Assembly (NCBI RefSeq): GCF_018736065.1
Contig: NZ_CP076129.1
Coordinates: 186,001-250,000, forward strand
Length of the DNA: 64,000 nucleotides
Direction: 5' to 3'
Source: Flammeovirga kamogawensis
GTDB taxonomy: Bacteria > Bacteroidota > Bacteroidia > Cytophagales > Flammeovirgaceae
In this document: positions 34,001-42,974 of the stretch, in pieces
Layout: each line of letters begins with the position of its first letter
Numbering within the stretch: position 1 is the stretch's first letter
Translations under genes and position numbers: made by a program
The notes under the pieces: generated by a model
Databases searched by the model: none
The model's input: the letters and a program-made list of their open reading frames with translations, nothing else
What the model was told of the DNA's origin: nothing

Positions 34001-37000
34001 TAAAGTAATAGGTCCGTTATCAAAACAATAAACAGTATCTTTTTCAATTTCTCCTGGATTAGCATGAAATTCTACATTCACAGTTTTTGTGAAAATACAG
34101 ATTTTTCCATCTAAATGTGTAACAGTATTTGTAACATTATATATACCAGAAGTAGTAACCTTAATCGTTTCTGATGTTTCTCCAGTAGACCACTCTATAA
34201 CTTCTTGGGTGTTTTCATAAGCAGCAATATTTGCGGTTAAAGTTATTGTATCTCCTTCACAAGCTTCTTCAAAAGTTGAAGTTTGCTCAAACTCTGGTAT
34301 AACAAAAATTGTTACAGAATCTTTACTTAAACAACCAAAATTATTTAGCACATCAACATAGAAAGTACTATCACTAGTAGGTGTAACTGTAATAGATCTT
34401 GTTGTTTCTCCAGTACTCCAAGTAAATGATGTCCCGCCTAAAACAGAGAGATCAATGCTTTCTCCTTCGCAAATATATTGGTCTTCATCAGGAGTTATTG
34501 TTGGTAGTTCATAAATTTCTATGTCTTTAATGACAGAATCTACACAACCTTCTAATGTATATACTTCTAATTTTATTTTATGTAAACCATCTTCAGTAAA
34601 CTCAAAAGTAGGAGAGATGTCTGTTGAATTTGGTGTTTGAGGAATATTTTCATCATAATCAAAATACCATGCTACACTATTTATTATTGATGGATCTGAG
34701 GTGATAGTAGAACCTTCGAAAGTTGAAGTGTTTTCAAAAATAGATTCTTCACCTAAACAAACTGAAGGTGCATTAAAGTCTACAATTGGTAAAGGCTTTA
34801 TAATTATGTCTTTATTAATAGTATTTGATGCACAACTATTATTACTTTCTACAGTAAGCGTCACATTGTATGTACCTTCTGTTGCAAACTTTAAACTTAA
34901 ATTTGGTGTAGTAGTAATAGTATCTTTTACAGAAGGAATTACCCAATGATAAAATGTAATTGTTCCTCTACTATAACTTCCAAAGTCACTCGTACTTGCA
35001 TCTAAAATAAGAGAATCGCTTAAGCATACTGGAGTATTGCTTGTAAAATCAGCAATTGGTTGAGGGTCAAAAACTACTGTAAATGTATCTGAATCAAAGG
35101 CAACCTCTTCTACAAAACTTTTAGAACCATCTAGTTTATCTGTATATGTAGCTTCTAACCATGATTTGATTATATAAGTTTTACCATCGGTATCATCTGG
35201 ATTGATTGTAAAAGGAGTATCTGTTGTCCCGTAAGTAAAAGTTGCGTTATCCAAATCTCCATTATCTGCTGAAGGTATAATAGCATCATCTACATACCAT
35301 TGATATTTTGTAATTGCTGTATAGCTATAATTTGTTTCGTCAATATTAGCAGGAGTAAAAGTATCATCTGATACGATCAAAGTAGTATCTCCATCTGTAA
35401 TACATCTTGTGATATCCCCAACAGTTCTATTAGGTTCAGTTAATATCTGAATTCGTTCACTGGAATTAGCAGGGTATTCACAGCCATTATTATCTCTAAA
35501 TATTAAAGCTGGTAATGCATCACGATCGCCTAAAGAAGTAGTTAGGTATGTAAAACTAAAGTTTTCACTACTCGTTTCACTGTACCCATCACCTGAGAAC
35601 CAGATGTAATCAATTAATGTAGGGTCTACATCATCGCTTATATAAGAAGGAGTTCCTTCAAAATCTACATTAAAAGGTGCGTAGCCAGCTTTTCTAGAAA
35701 TAGCTAATTCACCTCTTACACCACCTACTTTAATATTTAAAATTTCAGATGTATAAGTACAACCTTGTTCGTCTTCAACACTTAGCTGAACAGTATATTC
35801 ACCAGCGTCAAAAAAGTAATCAAAATTACCTGTGTCTTTAGTGTAAAATTCATTTAATGTGACATCTCTAGTAATATGCCATGTCCATGATTCAATTTCT
35901 ATTGTATCGCCATTAACATCAAACCTCGGTAGAGAATTTCCATCTTTACCATTTGCATAATCTAAAAATGAAATAGATCCTCTACAAGCAAGTTCTTGAG
36001 CTGAAGATGAAAAATCTGCTATTCCTATTGGTAATTCAGGTACAGTGATTTCTATATTATCTGTACCAGTACAGCCATAGGTATCCGTTACTAATAAACG
36101 TAAAGTTTGCAGACCAGGATCTAAATCAGAGAATTTAAAAATGACATTATTACCTCCTCTATTTTCAGTGAAAGTTGTAATTTCAGTCTCACCAGAACCT
36201 TCAACTTTAAACCATTGATATGTAGTCTTATTATTAGTTGGTTTGAAAACTTTTCCTCTATCTAATTTAGGATCTATATATGTTTCCACTTCATCACAAA
36301 GAAAATTATACGAAGCATAAGTGGTGGTAGCATCATTTAAATCAATTTCTGGCATTGTCACTTTAACCGTCTTCGAAGATTCTTTCTCGCAAGCATCAGA
36401 AATCATTTTAAAATTGACCGTGTAATTATTATTTTGATCGTTTAATAACTCTGTGAAATTATATGTAATTGATTCTTGTAAATTATTTTCATCACCAGAA
36501 ATAGTATAAAAAGTTGTTCCGTTACCAACAATTGTCCATTCCCATGTATACGCACTTAAATTTGAAATATTTGTAGTTACAGTATATATAGCATCGTCTG
36601 TAGTAGTACCATCATAACAAAAATGATCTTCCCCTTGTACTTCTTGAGTAATATCGAATGAATAGACGTTTATCGGGCCTTTTGTATCAGTATCTGAACA
36701 TCCATCAGCAAATATAATTTCAACACTTACAGTGTAAGTACCATCATCAATAAAACTGGCATTTGGTTCGAAAGTATATTTATCAAAACCAATAAGTGCA
36801 TATTCTGCTGTTGTTAACTCCGTTCCATTACGCGTTAAAGACCATGTAAAAGTACCATCACTATTGACAATACCACTGCCAGGGTTAAAAATCTTTGTTT
36901 CGTTTGCACAAATACCAACAGATGAAGTGCCATTCCAAGTAATATCAGCGGCAGGGTTTGCATTTATTCTATATGTATTATCATAAATATCTTCACAACC

Positions 37001-39142
37001 AGCGGTGTTTTTTGCAGTAAGAGTTATAGTGTAATCTATATCAGTCGATAAGTTAGTGACAGGAATTTCATCTACTAAATTAAAGGTTGCAGTACTTGCT
37101 GTCGTAAAATTATAAGTATTTCCATCAACATTTACTTGCCATTCAAAAGGGGCATCAGCATTTAATGAATTATTGATAATTTCTAAAGAATTAGGATCAC
37201 AATTGTCAGTTAAATTAAATTCAAATTCTGCATATGGTCCTTCAATGTCAAATTGTTTCATAACAACAGGAGATGAAGTACAACCTTTATATGTAGCTCT
37301 TAAAGAAACATCAACTGTTCCTAAAGTTTGTATATTTTCATAAAAATTTGAGCCATTTCCATTTGCATCGTTAGAAACAGTCCATCCGCCTCCTGCTACA
37401 TATTGCCATTCATAAATTACTTCATTTCTATTAATTCCTAGAGCAGCAAGATCTGTAGTGTTTGTAAATGTATTGGTAGTTTGATTACATATTAAAGGGG
37501 AATCTACTGTGAAATCAGGAGTAATTTCTAAACCTACTTCAATATCATACTCTTCTGTTGCTGTACATCCATCAACAGTTTCAACTTCTAATTCAAAGTG
37601 ATAGTCACCATGTTGAGTAGTATTAAAATTATAAATAAGATTGGTACTTGTAGCAAATGGATTTCCATCTTTTGTTATTGTCCAATTGGTAGAGACTACA
37701 TCAGCTAAATCAATAGTGTTGCCAAATACTCTTAGATCAAATGATAAATCAGAATTGAAAGTAACACAACCTTGATCACCATTACTACTATAAATAGTTG
37801 CATTTATCCTTCTTGCCCTTACGGTAAAGTTATCTAAAACACATTCTTCTCCATTTTTTGTTGCGACTAATTCAATAAAATAACTTGTTCCAAAATTAGT
37901 AAAAGTAAAATTAGCAGTTGATAGATTGTCAATTCTCTGATTATCTGATGTTCTCCAAAAATAGTCGAAAGAACTTGGTAGATCACTTATATTATTAGCA
38001 GTTAGATTAGTGGTGTAAGGAGCACTACAATATTGATTTTCGCCAGAAATATTAATTGTATTTGGCAATAAATCAGGAATTGTTATTGAAACATCTTCAG
38101 TACAACCGTTAAAAGTAGCACTTGCAATTACTGTTGTATTAGCTGAAGTATAATTATGAGTTATGGTTGAGGGTAAAGTTTCCGTTTGTGATGTACCATC
38201 TCCAAAATTCCATGTAATTGTTTCTCCATCAAAGGCAGAAGAAAGATTAGAGGTGAAAGTAACATCATAGGTTGCACATGCTGAAGATGGTGTGGAATAA
38301 TCAAATAAATCAGAGGCCACATTTAACGCTATTATTATTTCTTCTGTAGTTGAACAACCAACTTTTTCACCAGTTACAGAAACTGTAAAATCTTCTCTGT
38401 TAGAAGAGGTAAAAGTATGCGAAACATTTGCACCATTAGCTGTAGTACCATCGCCAAAATCCCAAGTATAGTTTACATCACTTTCTGGAGACGAAACTGT
38501 AAAGTTTTGGGTTAGAGTACCTGTACAGCTAGAATTATTTGTGGGAGTTACAGAAATCGGAAAGCTTTCTATTATATTAATATAATCACTTTTTTGTACT
38601 ATAAAATCACAGCCAGCCATTGTTTTACCTTCCATAGTAATAGAATAATTACCATCTCTGTTGAATGTATAACTACCACCGTCGGGTATACTAACGCCAT
38701 CTACAGTAAATTTAATATCTTGATAATCAAAATCTGCACTAGCATTAAATGTAATTGAAGTTCCTTCACAACCTTCAACAGCTGACGTTGTAAAATCACC
38801 ATCATCAGGCGTTCCAAGAACTGTGAAATTCCCTGTGATTTCTTTAGAGACACCACCTTCTTTGTATCTACATATTATGCTATTAGGACCTGGATTGTTG
38901 ATAAATAATGATGCAGGATTTCCAATACCAACACCACCTGTATAAAGCCAAGTAATATCAGTGGCCGTAACACCCCTTAATTCGAAGGTTCCTGTTACCA
39001 AATCACATCCTTCAAGAACATCTCCGTTAGTTAAATTATATGTTGTTCCATTAGAAGTTACCACAATCTCCTGACCATTAACAGATAGGATAGTTGAAGA
39101 TAGTAGTAGTATTAATAGGATAAGTTTGTACAGTTTATTCAT
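31094..39142 (-). CDS. Giant T9SS type B surface protein with PKD-like repeats
   Basis: This encodes 2,682 residues with an N-terminal signal peptide (LILLILLLSSTILSVNGQ). Many PKD/Ig-like beta-sandwich units follow, recognisable by YTWDFGDGT, ITWNFGDGTSQ and WDFDYDG. The C-terminal half contains three successive ~400-residue modules with near-repeated text (DLYICEGE, TVFVIP, YEVCEGT, HRPNP, YYWEDTGETT). The last two are the most alike. The final ~85 residues (RVFTPTAMTPNGDGLNEEF, IYNRWGEIIF, WNGMHKGK, PGGVYSVIVEY) are the gliding-motility-associated/CHU_C domain for T9SS type B sorting. It lies 12 bp downstream of a PorP/SprF-family gene, the usual partner. Likely a cell-surface adhesin. Confidence 0.93.
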   Translation of the reverse strand: MNKLYKLILLILLLSSTILSVNGQEIVVTSNGTTYNLTNGDVLEGCDLVTGTFELRGVTATDITWLYTGGVGIGNPASLFINNPGPNSIICRYKEGGVSKEITGNFTVLGTPDDGDFTTSAVEGCEGTSITFNASADFDYQDIKFTVDGVSIPDGGSYTFNRDGNYSITMEGKTMAGCDFIVQKSDYINIIESFPISVTPTNNSSCTGTLTQNFTVSSPESDVNYTWDFGDGTTANGANVSHTFTSSNREDFTVSVTGEKVGCSTTEEIIIALNVASDLFDYSTPSSACATYDVTFTSNLSSAFDGETITWNFGDGTSQTETLPSTITHNYTSANTTVIASATFNGCTEDVSITIPDLLPNTINISGENQYCSAPYTTNLTANNISDLPSSFDYFWRTSDNQRIDNLSTANFTFTNFGTSYFIELVATKNGEECVLDNFTVRARRINATIYSSNGDQGCVTFNSDLSFDLRVFGNTIDLADVVSTNWTITKDGNPFATSTNLIYNFNTTQHGDYHFELEVETVDGCTATEEYDIEVGLEITPDFTVDSPLICNQTTNTFTNTTDLAALGINRNEVIYEWQYVAGGGWTVSNDANGNGSNFYENIQTLGTVDVSLRATYKGCTSSPVVMKQFDIEGPYAEFEFNLTDNCDPNSLEIINNSLNADAPFEWQVNVDGNTYNFTTASTATFNLVDEIPVTNLSTDIDYTITLTAKNTAGCEDIYDNTYRINANPAADITWNGTSSVGICANETKIFNPGSGIVNSDGTFTWSLTRNGTELTTAEYALIGFDKYTFEPNASFIDDGTYTVSVEIIFADGCSDTDTKGPINVYSFDITQEVQGEDHFCYDGTTTDDAIYTVTTNISNLSAYTWEWTIVGNGTTFYTISGDENNLQESITYNFTELLNDQNNNYTVNFKMISDACEKESSKTVKVTMPEIDLNDATTTYASYNFLCDEVETYIDPKLDRGKVFKPTNNKTTYQWFKVEGSGETEITTFTENRGGNNVIFKFSDLDPGLQTLRLLVTDTYGCTGTDNIEITVPELPIGIADFSSSAQELACRGSISFLDYANGKDGNSLPRFDVNGDTIEIESWTWHITRDVTLNEFYTKDTGNFDYFFDAGEYTVQLSVEDEQGCTYTSEILNIKVGGVRGELAISRKAGYAPFNVDFEGTPSYISDDVDPTLIDYIWFSGDGYSETSSENFSFTYLTTSLGDRDALPALIFRDNNGCEYPANSSERIQILTEPNRTVGDITRCITDGDTTLIVSDDTFTPANIDETNYSYTAITKYQWYVDDAIIPSADNGDLDNATFTYGTTDTPFTINPDDTDGKTYIIKSWLEATYTDKLDGSKSFVEEVAFDSDTFTVVFDPQPIADFTSNTPVCLSDSLILDASTSDFGSYSRGTITFYHWVIPSVKDTITTTPNLSLKFATEGTYNVTLTVESNNSCASNTINKDIIIKPLPIVDFNAPSVCLGEESIFENTSTFEGSTITSDPSIINSVAWYFDYDENIPQTPNSTDISPTFEFTEDGLHKIKLEVYTLEGCVDSVIKDIEIYELPTITPDEDQYICEGESIDLSVLGGTSFTWSTGETTRSITVTPTSDSTFYVDVLNNFGCLSKDSVTIFVIPEFEQTSTFEEACEGDTITLTANIAAYENTQEVIEWSTGETSETIKVTTSGIYNVTNTVTHLDGKICIFTKTVNVEFHANPGEIEKDTVYCFDNGPITLAAPTNPNFSYLWEDTGETTSTVQRTSAGIYTVTVTDNTYPTNCATTSSIEVIAPSSIASFTSNEVCFGDTTIFDAAASTVDYGGLEVEYHWELGTHKDTVTITPSLKYAFPEDGNHDVALTVVPVNGCPSPTINQNVIVNELPVVNFSAGDVCFNETVVFNNLTTYLGSTITASNTNITAINWDFDYDGSTPNWSSNELSPTHVYADSGTYNVLLEIITDKGCSQQIEKSVTIFELPTPIISEDLYICEGENTNLEIMGGVAYLWENTSETTSTINVSPIADETYVVKVINEHGCISYDSVTVFVIPKIKTTQLVYEVCEGTEVILDARIGEYDNVTENYQWSTNESSATITVAEPGTYSVTNTVEHESGKTCTFQQEYQVIHRPNPAGFVSSDTVFCFSSGPIRLDATVGSNFSYYWEDTGETTQSVQRNKGGFYTVTITDNTYPTQCATTTTIEVIAPTTTANFIANEVCLNETSILDASSSAIDYDGLDVEYYWNLGSFGDTTTTSSTLNYIFPTDGNHTVELTVTPVGGCSSEVFTNTVLVHQLPQVRFSTENICITDIAVFDNLSSYLGNEIQSNANQISSIKWDFDYNGTTPNWTNEEVSPSYQYKASGTYRVLLEVTSEKGCPVQFESQITIYDTPTPILTEDLYICEGEQTTLKIEGGIAYLWENTKETTPEITVSPIEDETYIVKVINETGCISYDSVTVFVIPQIKTEQLVYEVCEGTDVLLDARVSNYDNILENYIWSTNENTSTITVSTPGIYSVINTVEHESGKICTFEQEYEVIHRPIPNGFAVTDTVICFETEFEITLAAPEGNNFVYYWEDTGETTASVIREEEGEYTVTIIDTTNPTDCEITTSVFVDDICPPRVFTPTAMTPNGDGLNEEFLIRSKYALDIKLNIYNRWGEIIFNRVYTNSDDARKEGNGWNGMHKGKIVPGGVYSVIVEYISELDGKHHRQANHITVIN

Positions 39143-39154
39143 GATTTTGACTTG

Positions 39155-40219
39155 CTAAAAATTAGGAGTAGGACATTTATCAGTTGGTAAGCCAGTTTTT
39201 CCTTTTTTGTTTTTCTTTCTATATCCAGGGAAGAAATTAAAATCATATCTCAATGATATTTCATGAGAAGACCCTTCGGATAATTGTAATCCACCAATTG
39301 GCATGTCGAAACTATAACCAAAAGTAAATTGCTTCACTTGTATCCCAGACATTATTACTAAGGCGTCATGGTTAAATTGACTTGGATGTTCATTGTCTTT
39401 TAAAATTAGACCTCTATACCAAACTCCAAGAATTAAAGGTTTATAATTTAAATTAACTCCTGTACTTAATTGATCTTTTGTACCCTGAGCTTGGTAATGC
39501 ATCATAAAAGAAACAAACTTGTCATCATAATTTGCAACACTGCCATGCCATCTATATGTTAACGGGATTCTATATCCTGCTTGTGCAGAAAAACGGAGAG
39601 GGAGTTTATCGTACCCTTCTTGAAACCTAGTTATAGAAGGTTGATTAATATGATAAAAAGACATTCCAAACCAGAAATTATCTCCATAAAACATAGAACC
39701 AAAAGAGATATCAGGATAAATTATAGACTCATTTGAAACTCTATCTTTAGTAGGGTCTCCTGTTATTCCGTCATCATTTATTTGATCGCCAAAAAGTAAT
39801 TTATAAAAACCTAAAGATGATTGTTCAAAACCTAATTGGAGTCCAAAGCTTAGAGAATATTTTTTATTGATTTTAAATTTATAACCACCAGTAGCATTAA
39901 ACATGGTACGGTCTAATATCATTCCAGCATTATGACCCATGATATCTTCGTGTATTTGTACACCTAATGAGATGTTTTTAGAAGGTATAGGAGTATCAAA
40001 AGCAGACATTATTGTCATATAATTTGATGGTAATCCGGTCCACTGATTTCTATAGTTTAAAGATGCTCTTCCATCTCCAGCAGTACCAACTAATGCGGGG
40101 TTTAAATACAAGGGTGCAGCATAATATTGAGACAAATGTGCATCCTGACTAAACGCTACAGAAGTAATGCCTAAAAATAAAAGAAGTAAGTTTTGCTTTA
40201 ATTTGTTATTGCTATACAT
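39155..40219 (-). CDS. PorP/SprF-family T9SS outer-membrane protein
   Basis: This encodes 354 residues from ATG 40219; a TTG six codons upstream is less likely. A signal peptide (NLLLLFLGITSVAFSQ) is followed by the family opening DAHLSQYYAAPLYLNPALVGTAGDGRASLNYRNQW. The rest is a 12 to 14-strand outer-membrane barrel, ending ISLRYDFNFFPGYRKKNKKGK. Family members are paired with large type B cargo proteins and help place them on the surface. The cargo gene starts 12 bp downstream, so the two form one operon. Confidence 0.92.
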   Translation of the reverse strand: MYSNNKLKQNLLLLFLGITSVAFSQDAHLSQYYAAPLYLNPALVGTAGDGRASLNYRNQWTGLPSNYMTIMSAFDTPIPSKNISLGVQIHEDIMGHNAGMILDRTMFNATGGYKFKINKKYSLSFGLQLGFEQSSLGFYKLLFGDQINDDGITGDPTKDRVSNESIIYPDISFGSMFYGDNFWFGMSFYHINQPSITRFQEGYDKLPLRFSAQAGYRIPLTYRWHGSVANYDDKFVSFMMHYQAQGTKDQLSTGVNLNYKPLILGVWYRGLILKDNEHPSQFNHDALVIMSGIQVKQFTFGYSFDMPIGGLQLSEGSSHEISLRYDFNFFPGYRKKNKKGKTGLPTDKCPTPNF

Positions 40220-40237
40220 GTGTTGAACACCCTTCAA

Positions 40238-40660
40238 ATAGATGCCTTAATTTAATGCTGTTAATTCGTACAATAATTATATAAACAATTCTTGTTCCGA
40301 AAATGTAAAGTCATTATTCAAACACTTTCTATTTGTATTTAGTTAAATTGGATTTCTACTAAAGTTATGATGTTAATATTGTGTGAATCAAAGAAAATGA
40401 ATCAAGTTCACGGTATTATTTAAAGATTAAAAAGTGTTATTAAAATAAACTATTTCTGAAAATCATGAGATAGATCATCATAAATATTCTACTTATTTAA
40501 ACAAAAGATACTTATTAAACTTAATAATTCTTAACCCATAAAAATGAGTAATTTCTAGCTTTGTTTTTAATAAAATCACCAATATCTTGCAAGTAAGTGC
40601 TTGTTTGTGCGTAAATGTGCGTTTTTCAAGTGACAATATTACCAATAATCATACTTTGAA
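40238..40660. other. Divergent intergenic region, no gene seen
   Basis: 423 AT-rich bases between the SprF-like gene and the GH92 gene. Two TGTGCG hexamers 10 bp apart (40605 and 40615) precede the GH92 start and might be a regulator site. No confident promoter pair was found. Confidence 0.4.
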
Positions 40661-42943
40661 ATGAAGAGGAATAGCCTTTTATTACTACAATTAATTCTAA
40701 TTATCTCTCTGTTTACTTCTTGTAAATCAGACGATAAACCAATTATCAAAGAAAAACCAATTAACAATGTAGATCCATTTATAGGAACTGGCGGAATCGT
40801 GCATACTTTTCCGGGTGCAACAATACCATTTTCTATGATACAATTAAGTCCTGATACAGATACAAAAGGATGGAATTGGTGTTCAGGGTATCATTATTCA
40901 GATTCTACATTAAAAGGTTTTAGTCATACACATTTAAGTGGTACAGGCTGGTCTGATTTAGGTGATATTTTAGTAATGCCCACTGTTGGAGAATTACAGG
41001 TAACGGCAGGAGAAAAAGATAAACCTGACACTGGTTGGAGATCTAGGTTTTCTCATGAAACAGAAAAAGCAGAAGCAGGTTTTTATAAAGTTTACTTAGA
41101 AGATTATAATGTAACGGCTGAACTTACAGCTGGTAAACGTGTAGGTTTTCATAAATATGTATTCCCTGAAACTGAAAAGGCAAATATTATTTTTGACCCA
41201 ACAAATATCATCTTTGGTAAAGTGTTAGAAACAAAGATTGAAACAACTTCGGCAACAGAAATTAGTGGTTATTGCTTAAGTGAAGGTTGGGGAGGAAAGA
41301 GGTATGTTTATTTTTCTGCAGAATTTTCTAAGCCATATGATTCTTTTAAAATTACTAAAGCAGGTAATTTTTCTAAACATTTAAAAGTAATTGATAAAGA
41401 CGTTAAAGGTTTTGCAACATTTAGAACTAGAGCAGGAGAAAGTATAGAAGTTAAAGTTGGTATTTCTGCAGTAAGTGCCAATAGTGCATTAATGAATTTA
41501 CGTTCTGAAAAAGACAATTCTTTTGCGTTAGCACAATTAAATGCACAGAATGAATGGAATGGAATCTTATCCAAATTTAAAGTAGAAGGAGGAACAAAAG
41601 AACAACGTAGAATTTTCTACACTGGTGTTTATCATAATTTTATAGCACCCAATTTATCAATGGACATAGATGGTAAATATGTTGCTTTAGGTAGACAATT
41701 TAAGGCAGAGGGTTTTACAAACTATTCTAGTTTTTCTACTTGGGATACTTTTAGAGCTACTAAGCCTTTAATTAGCTTTTTAACTCCACAGTATTCTCAA
41801 GATTTTAGTAAGTCTTTAATAGCACGTCATAAAGATGCTGGAGAGCATTTACCATTATGGGAACTTTGCGGTGTTGACAATACTTGTATGATTGGTTATC
41901 CATCTGTACCAGTTATTTATGATGCTATTCAGAAGGGTGCTGATATTAATAAAAAAGAAGCATTTGCTGCAATGGATGATATTGCACACTTTAATAAAGT
42001 GTCGAGTTCTGATGGCGATGGTGGACTAGATGAATATATTAAATTGGGTTATGTTCCTGCTCATATTCCTAAAAATATTTCAAAAACTTTAGAGTATGCT
42101 TACGAGGATTGGGTTATTGCTCAATTAGCTAAAGAAATAGGAGATATAAAAAAGTATGATTATTACATGAAACGTGCGAATAATTTCAGAAATATTTATA
42201 ACCCTGAAAGGAAAATGTTTTGGCCTAAAAAAGCTAATGGAGAATGGTTTGCTGATATAGTAATGGACCAATGGGAACCATTACAAGATCATTGGATTTC
42301 TGGAAATAAATGGGCATACGATTACTTTGTTCCTCACGCAGTAAGTGATTTAATTGAATTAAAAGGTGGAAAAGAAGCATTTGCTGCAGAGTTAGATCAT
42401 TTATTTAGGGTTGAATTAGATATGAAAGGTGAAGAACATGCAGATATATCTGGTTTTGTAGGTAGTTACGCTCATGGAGACGAGCCAGGACATGCTAATC
42501 CATATTTATATAATTATGTTGGTGAAGCGTGGAAAACGCAAGCAATGGTTAGGAAATTAATGGCAGAAATGTATTCAGATAAGCCTGACGGTATGATTAA
42601 CAACGAAGATTGTGGTCAAATGTCGGCATGGTACATATTCTCTGCAATGGGCTTTTATCCAGTTTGTCCTGGTGATAAAAAATACATTATCGGTTCTCCA
42701 ATTTTTGATAGAGTAAGCATGGATTTAGGAAATGGAAGAACATTTATTGTTGTTGCAAAGAATAATTCTAATAAAAATAAATACGTTCAATCTTTATCAT
42801 TAAACGGAAAAGAAATTACAAAAAGTTATATCACGCAAGATCAAATTTCTGAAGGTGGTATTCTAACTTTTGAAATGGGGCCTAAGCCAAATAAAGCATT
42901 TGGAGCTAAAGAAGGTGATTTACCAGTTTCAACACTTCAATAA
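40661..42943 (+). CDS. GH92 alpha-mannosidase lipoprotein, first of pair
   Basis: GH92 enzymes are Ca2+-dependent exo-alpha-mannosidases acting on N-glycan or yeast mannan-type chains. The protein is 760 residues with a lipoprotein signal (LIISLFTSCKSDD, Cys21). Family signatures are VDPFIGTGGIVHTFPGATIPFSMIQLSPDT, GFSHTHLSGTGW, FSTWDTFRATKPLI, LWELCGVDNTCMIGYPSVPVI, PYLYNYVGEAWKTQ and NNEDCGQMSAWYIFSAMGFYPV. Length is typical. The second GH92 gene follows 31 bp later in the same direction, so they are probably cotranscribed for stepwise mannose removal at the outer membrane or in the periplasm. Confidence 0.95.
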   Translation: MKRNSLLLLQLILIISLFTSCKSDDKPIIKEKPINNVDPFIGTGGIVHTFPGATIPFSMIQLSPDTDTKGWNWCSGYHYSDSTLKGFSHTHLSGTGWSDLGDILVMPTVGELQVTAGEKDKPDTGWRSRFSHETEKAEAGFYKVYLEDYNVTAELTAGKRVGFHKYVFPETEKANIIFDPTNIIFGKVLETKIETTSATEISGYCLSEGWGGKRYVYFSAEFSKPYDSFKITKAGNFSKHLKVIDKDVKGFATFRTRAGESIEVKVGISAVSANSALMNLRSEKDNSFALAQLNAQNEWNGILSKFKVEGGTKEQRRIFYTGVYHNFIAPNLSMDIDGKYVALGRQFKAEGFTNYSSFSTWDTFRATKPLISFLTPQYSQDFSKSLIARHKDAGEHLPLWELCGVDNTCMIGYPSVPVIYDAIQKGADINKKEAFAAMDDIAHFNKVSSSDGDGGLDEYIKLGYVPAHIPKNISKTLEYAYEDWVIAQLAKEIGDIKKYDYYMKRANNFRNIYNPERKMFWPKKANGEWFADIVMDQWEPLQDHWISGNKWAYDYFVPHAVSDLIELKGGKEAFAAELDHLFRVELDMKGEEHADISGFVGSYAHGDEPGHANPYLYNYVGEAWKTQAMVRKLMAEMYSDKPDGMINNEDCGQMSAWYIFSAMGFYPVCPGDKKYIIGSPIFDRVSMDLGNGRTFIVVAKNNSNKNKYVQSLSLNGKEITKSYITQDQISEGGILTFEMGPKPNKAFGAKEGDLPVSTLQ

Positions 42944-42974
42944 GAGAATTAATTACTATCCTATATTATATCAA

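Noticed and set aside
40605-40620. TGTGCG direct repeat upstream of GH92 as a defined operator
   Set aside because: Only two hexamers and no regulator context; kept as a remark.
42870-42974. Upstream in-frame extension of the second GH92 gene
   Set aside because: It overlaps the end of the first GH92 gene in another frame; the lipoprotein signal begins at 42975.
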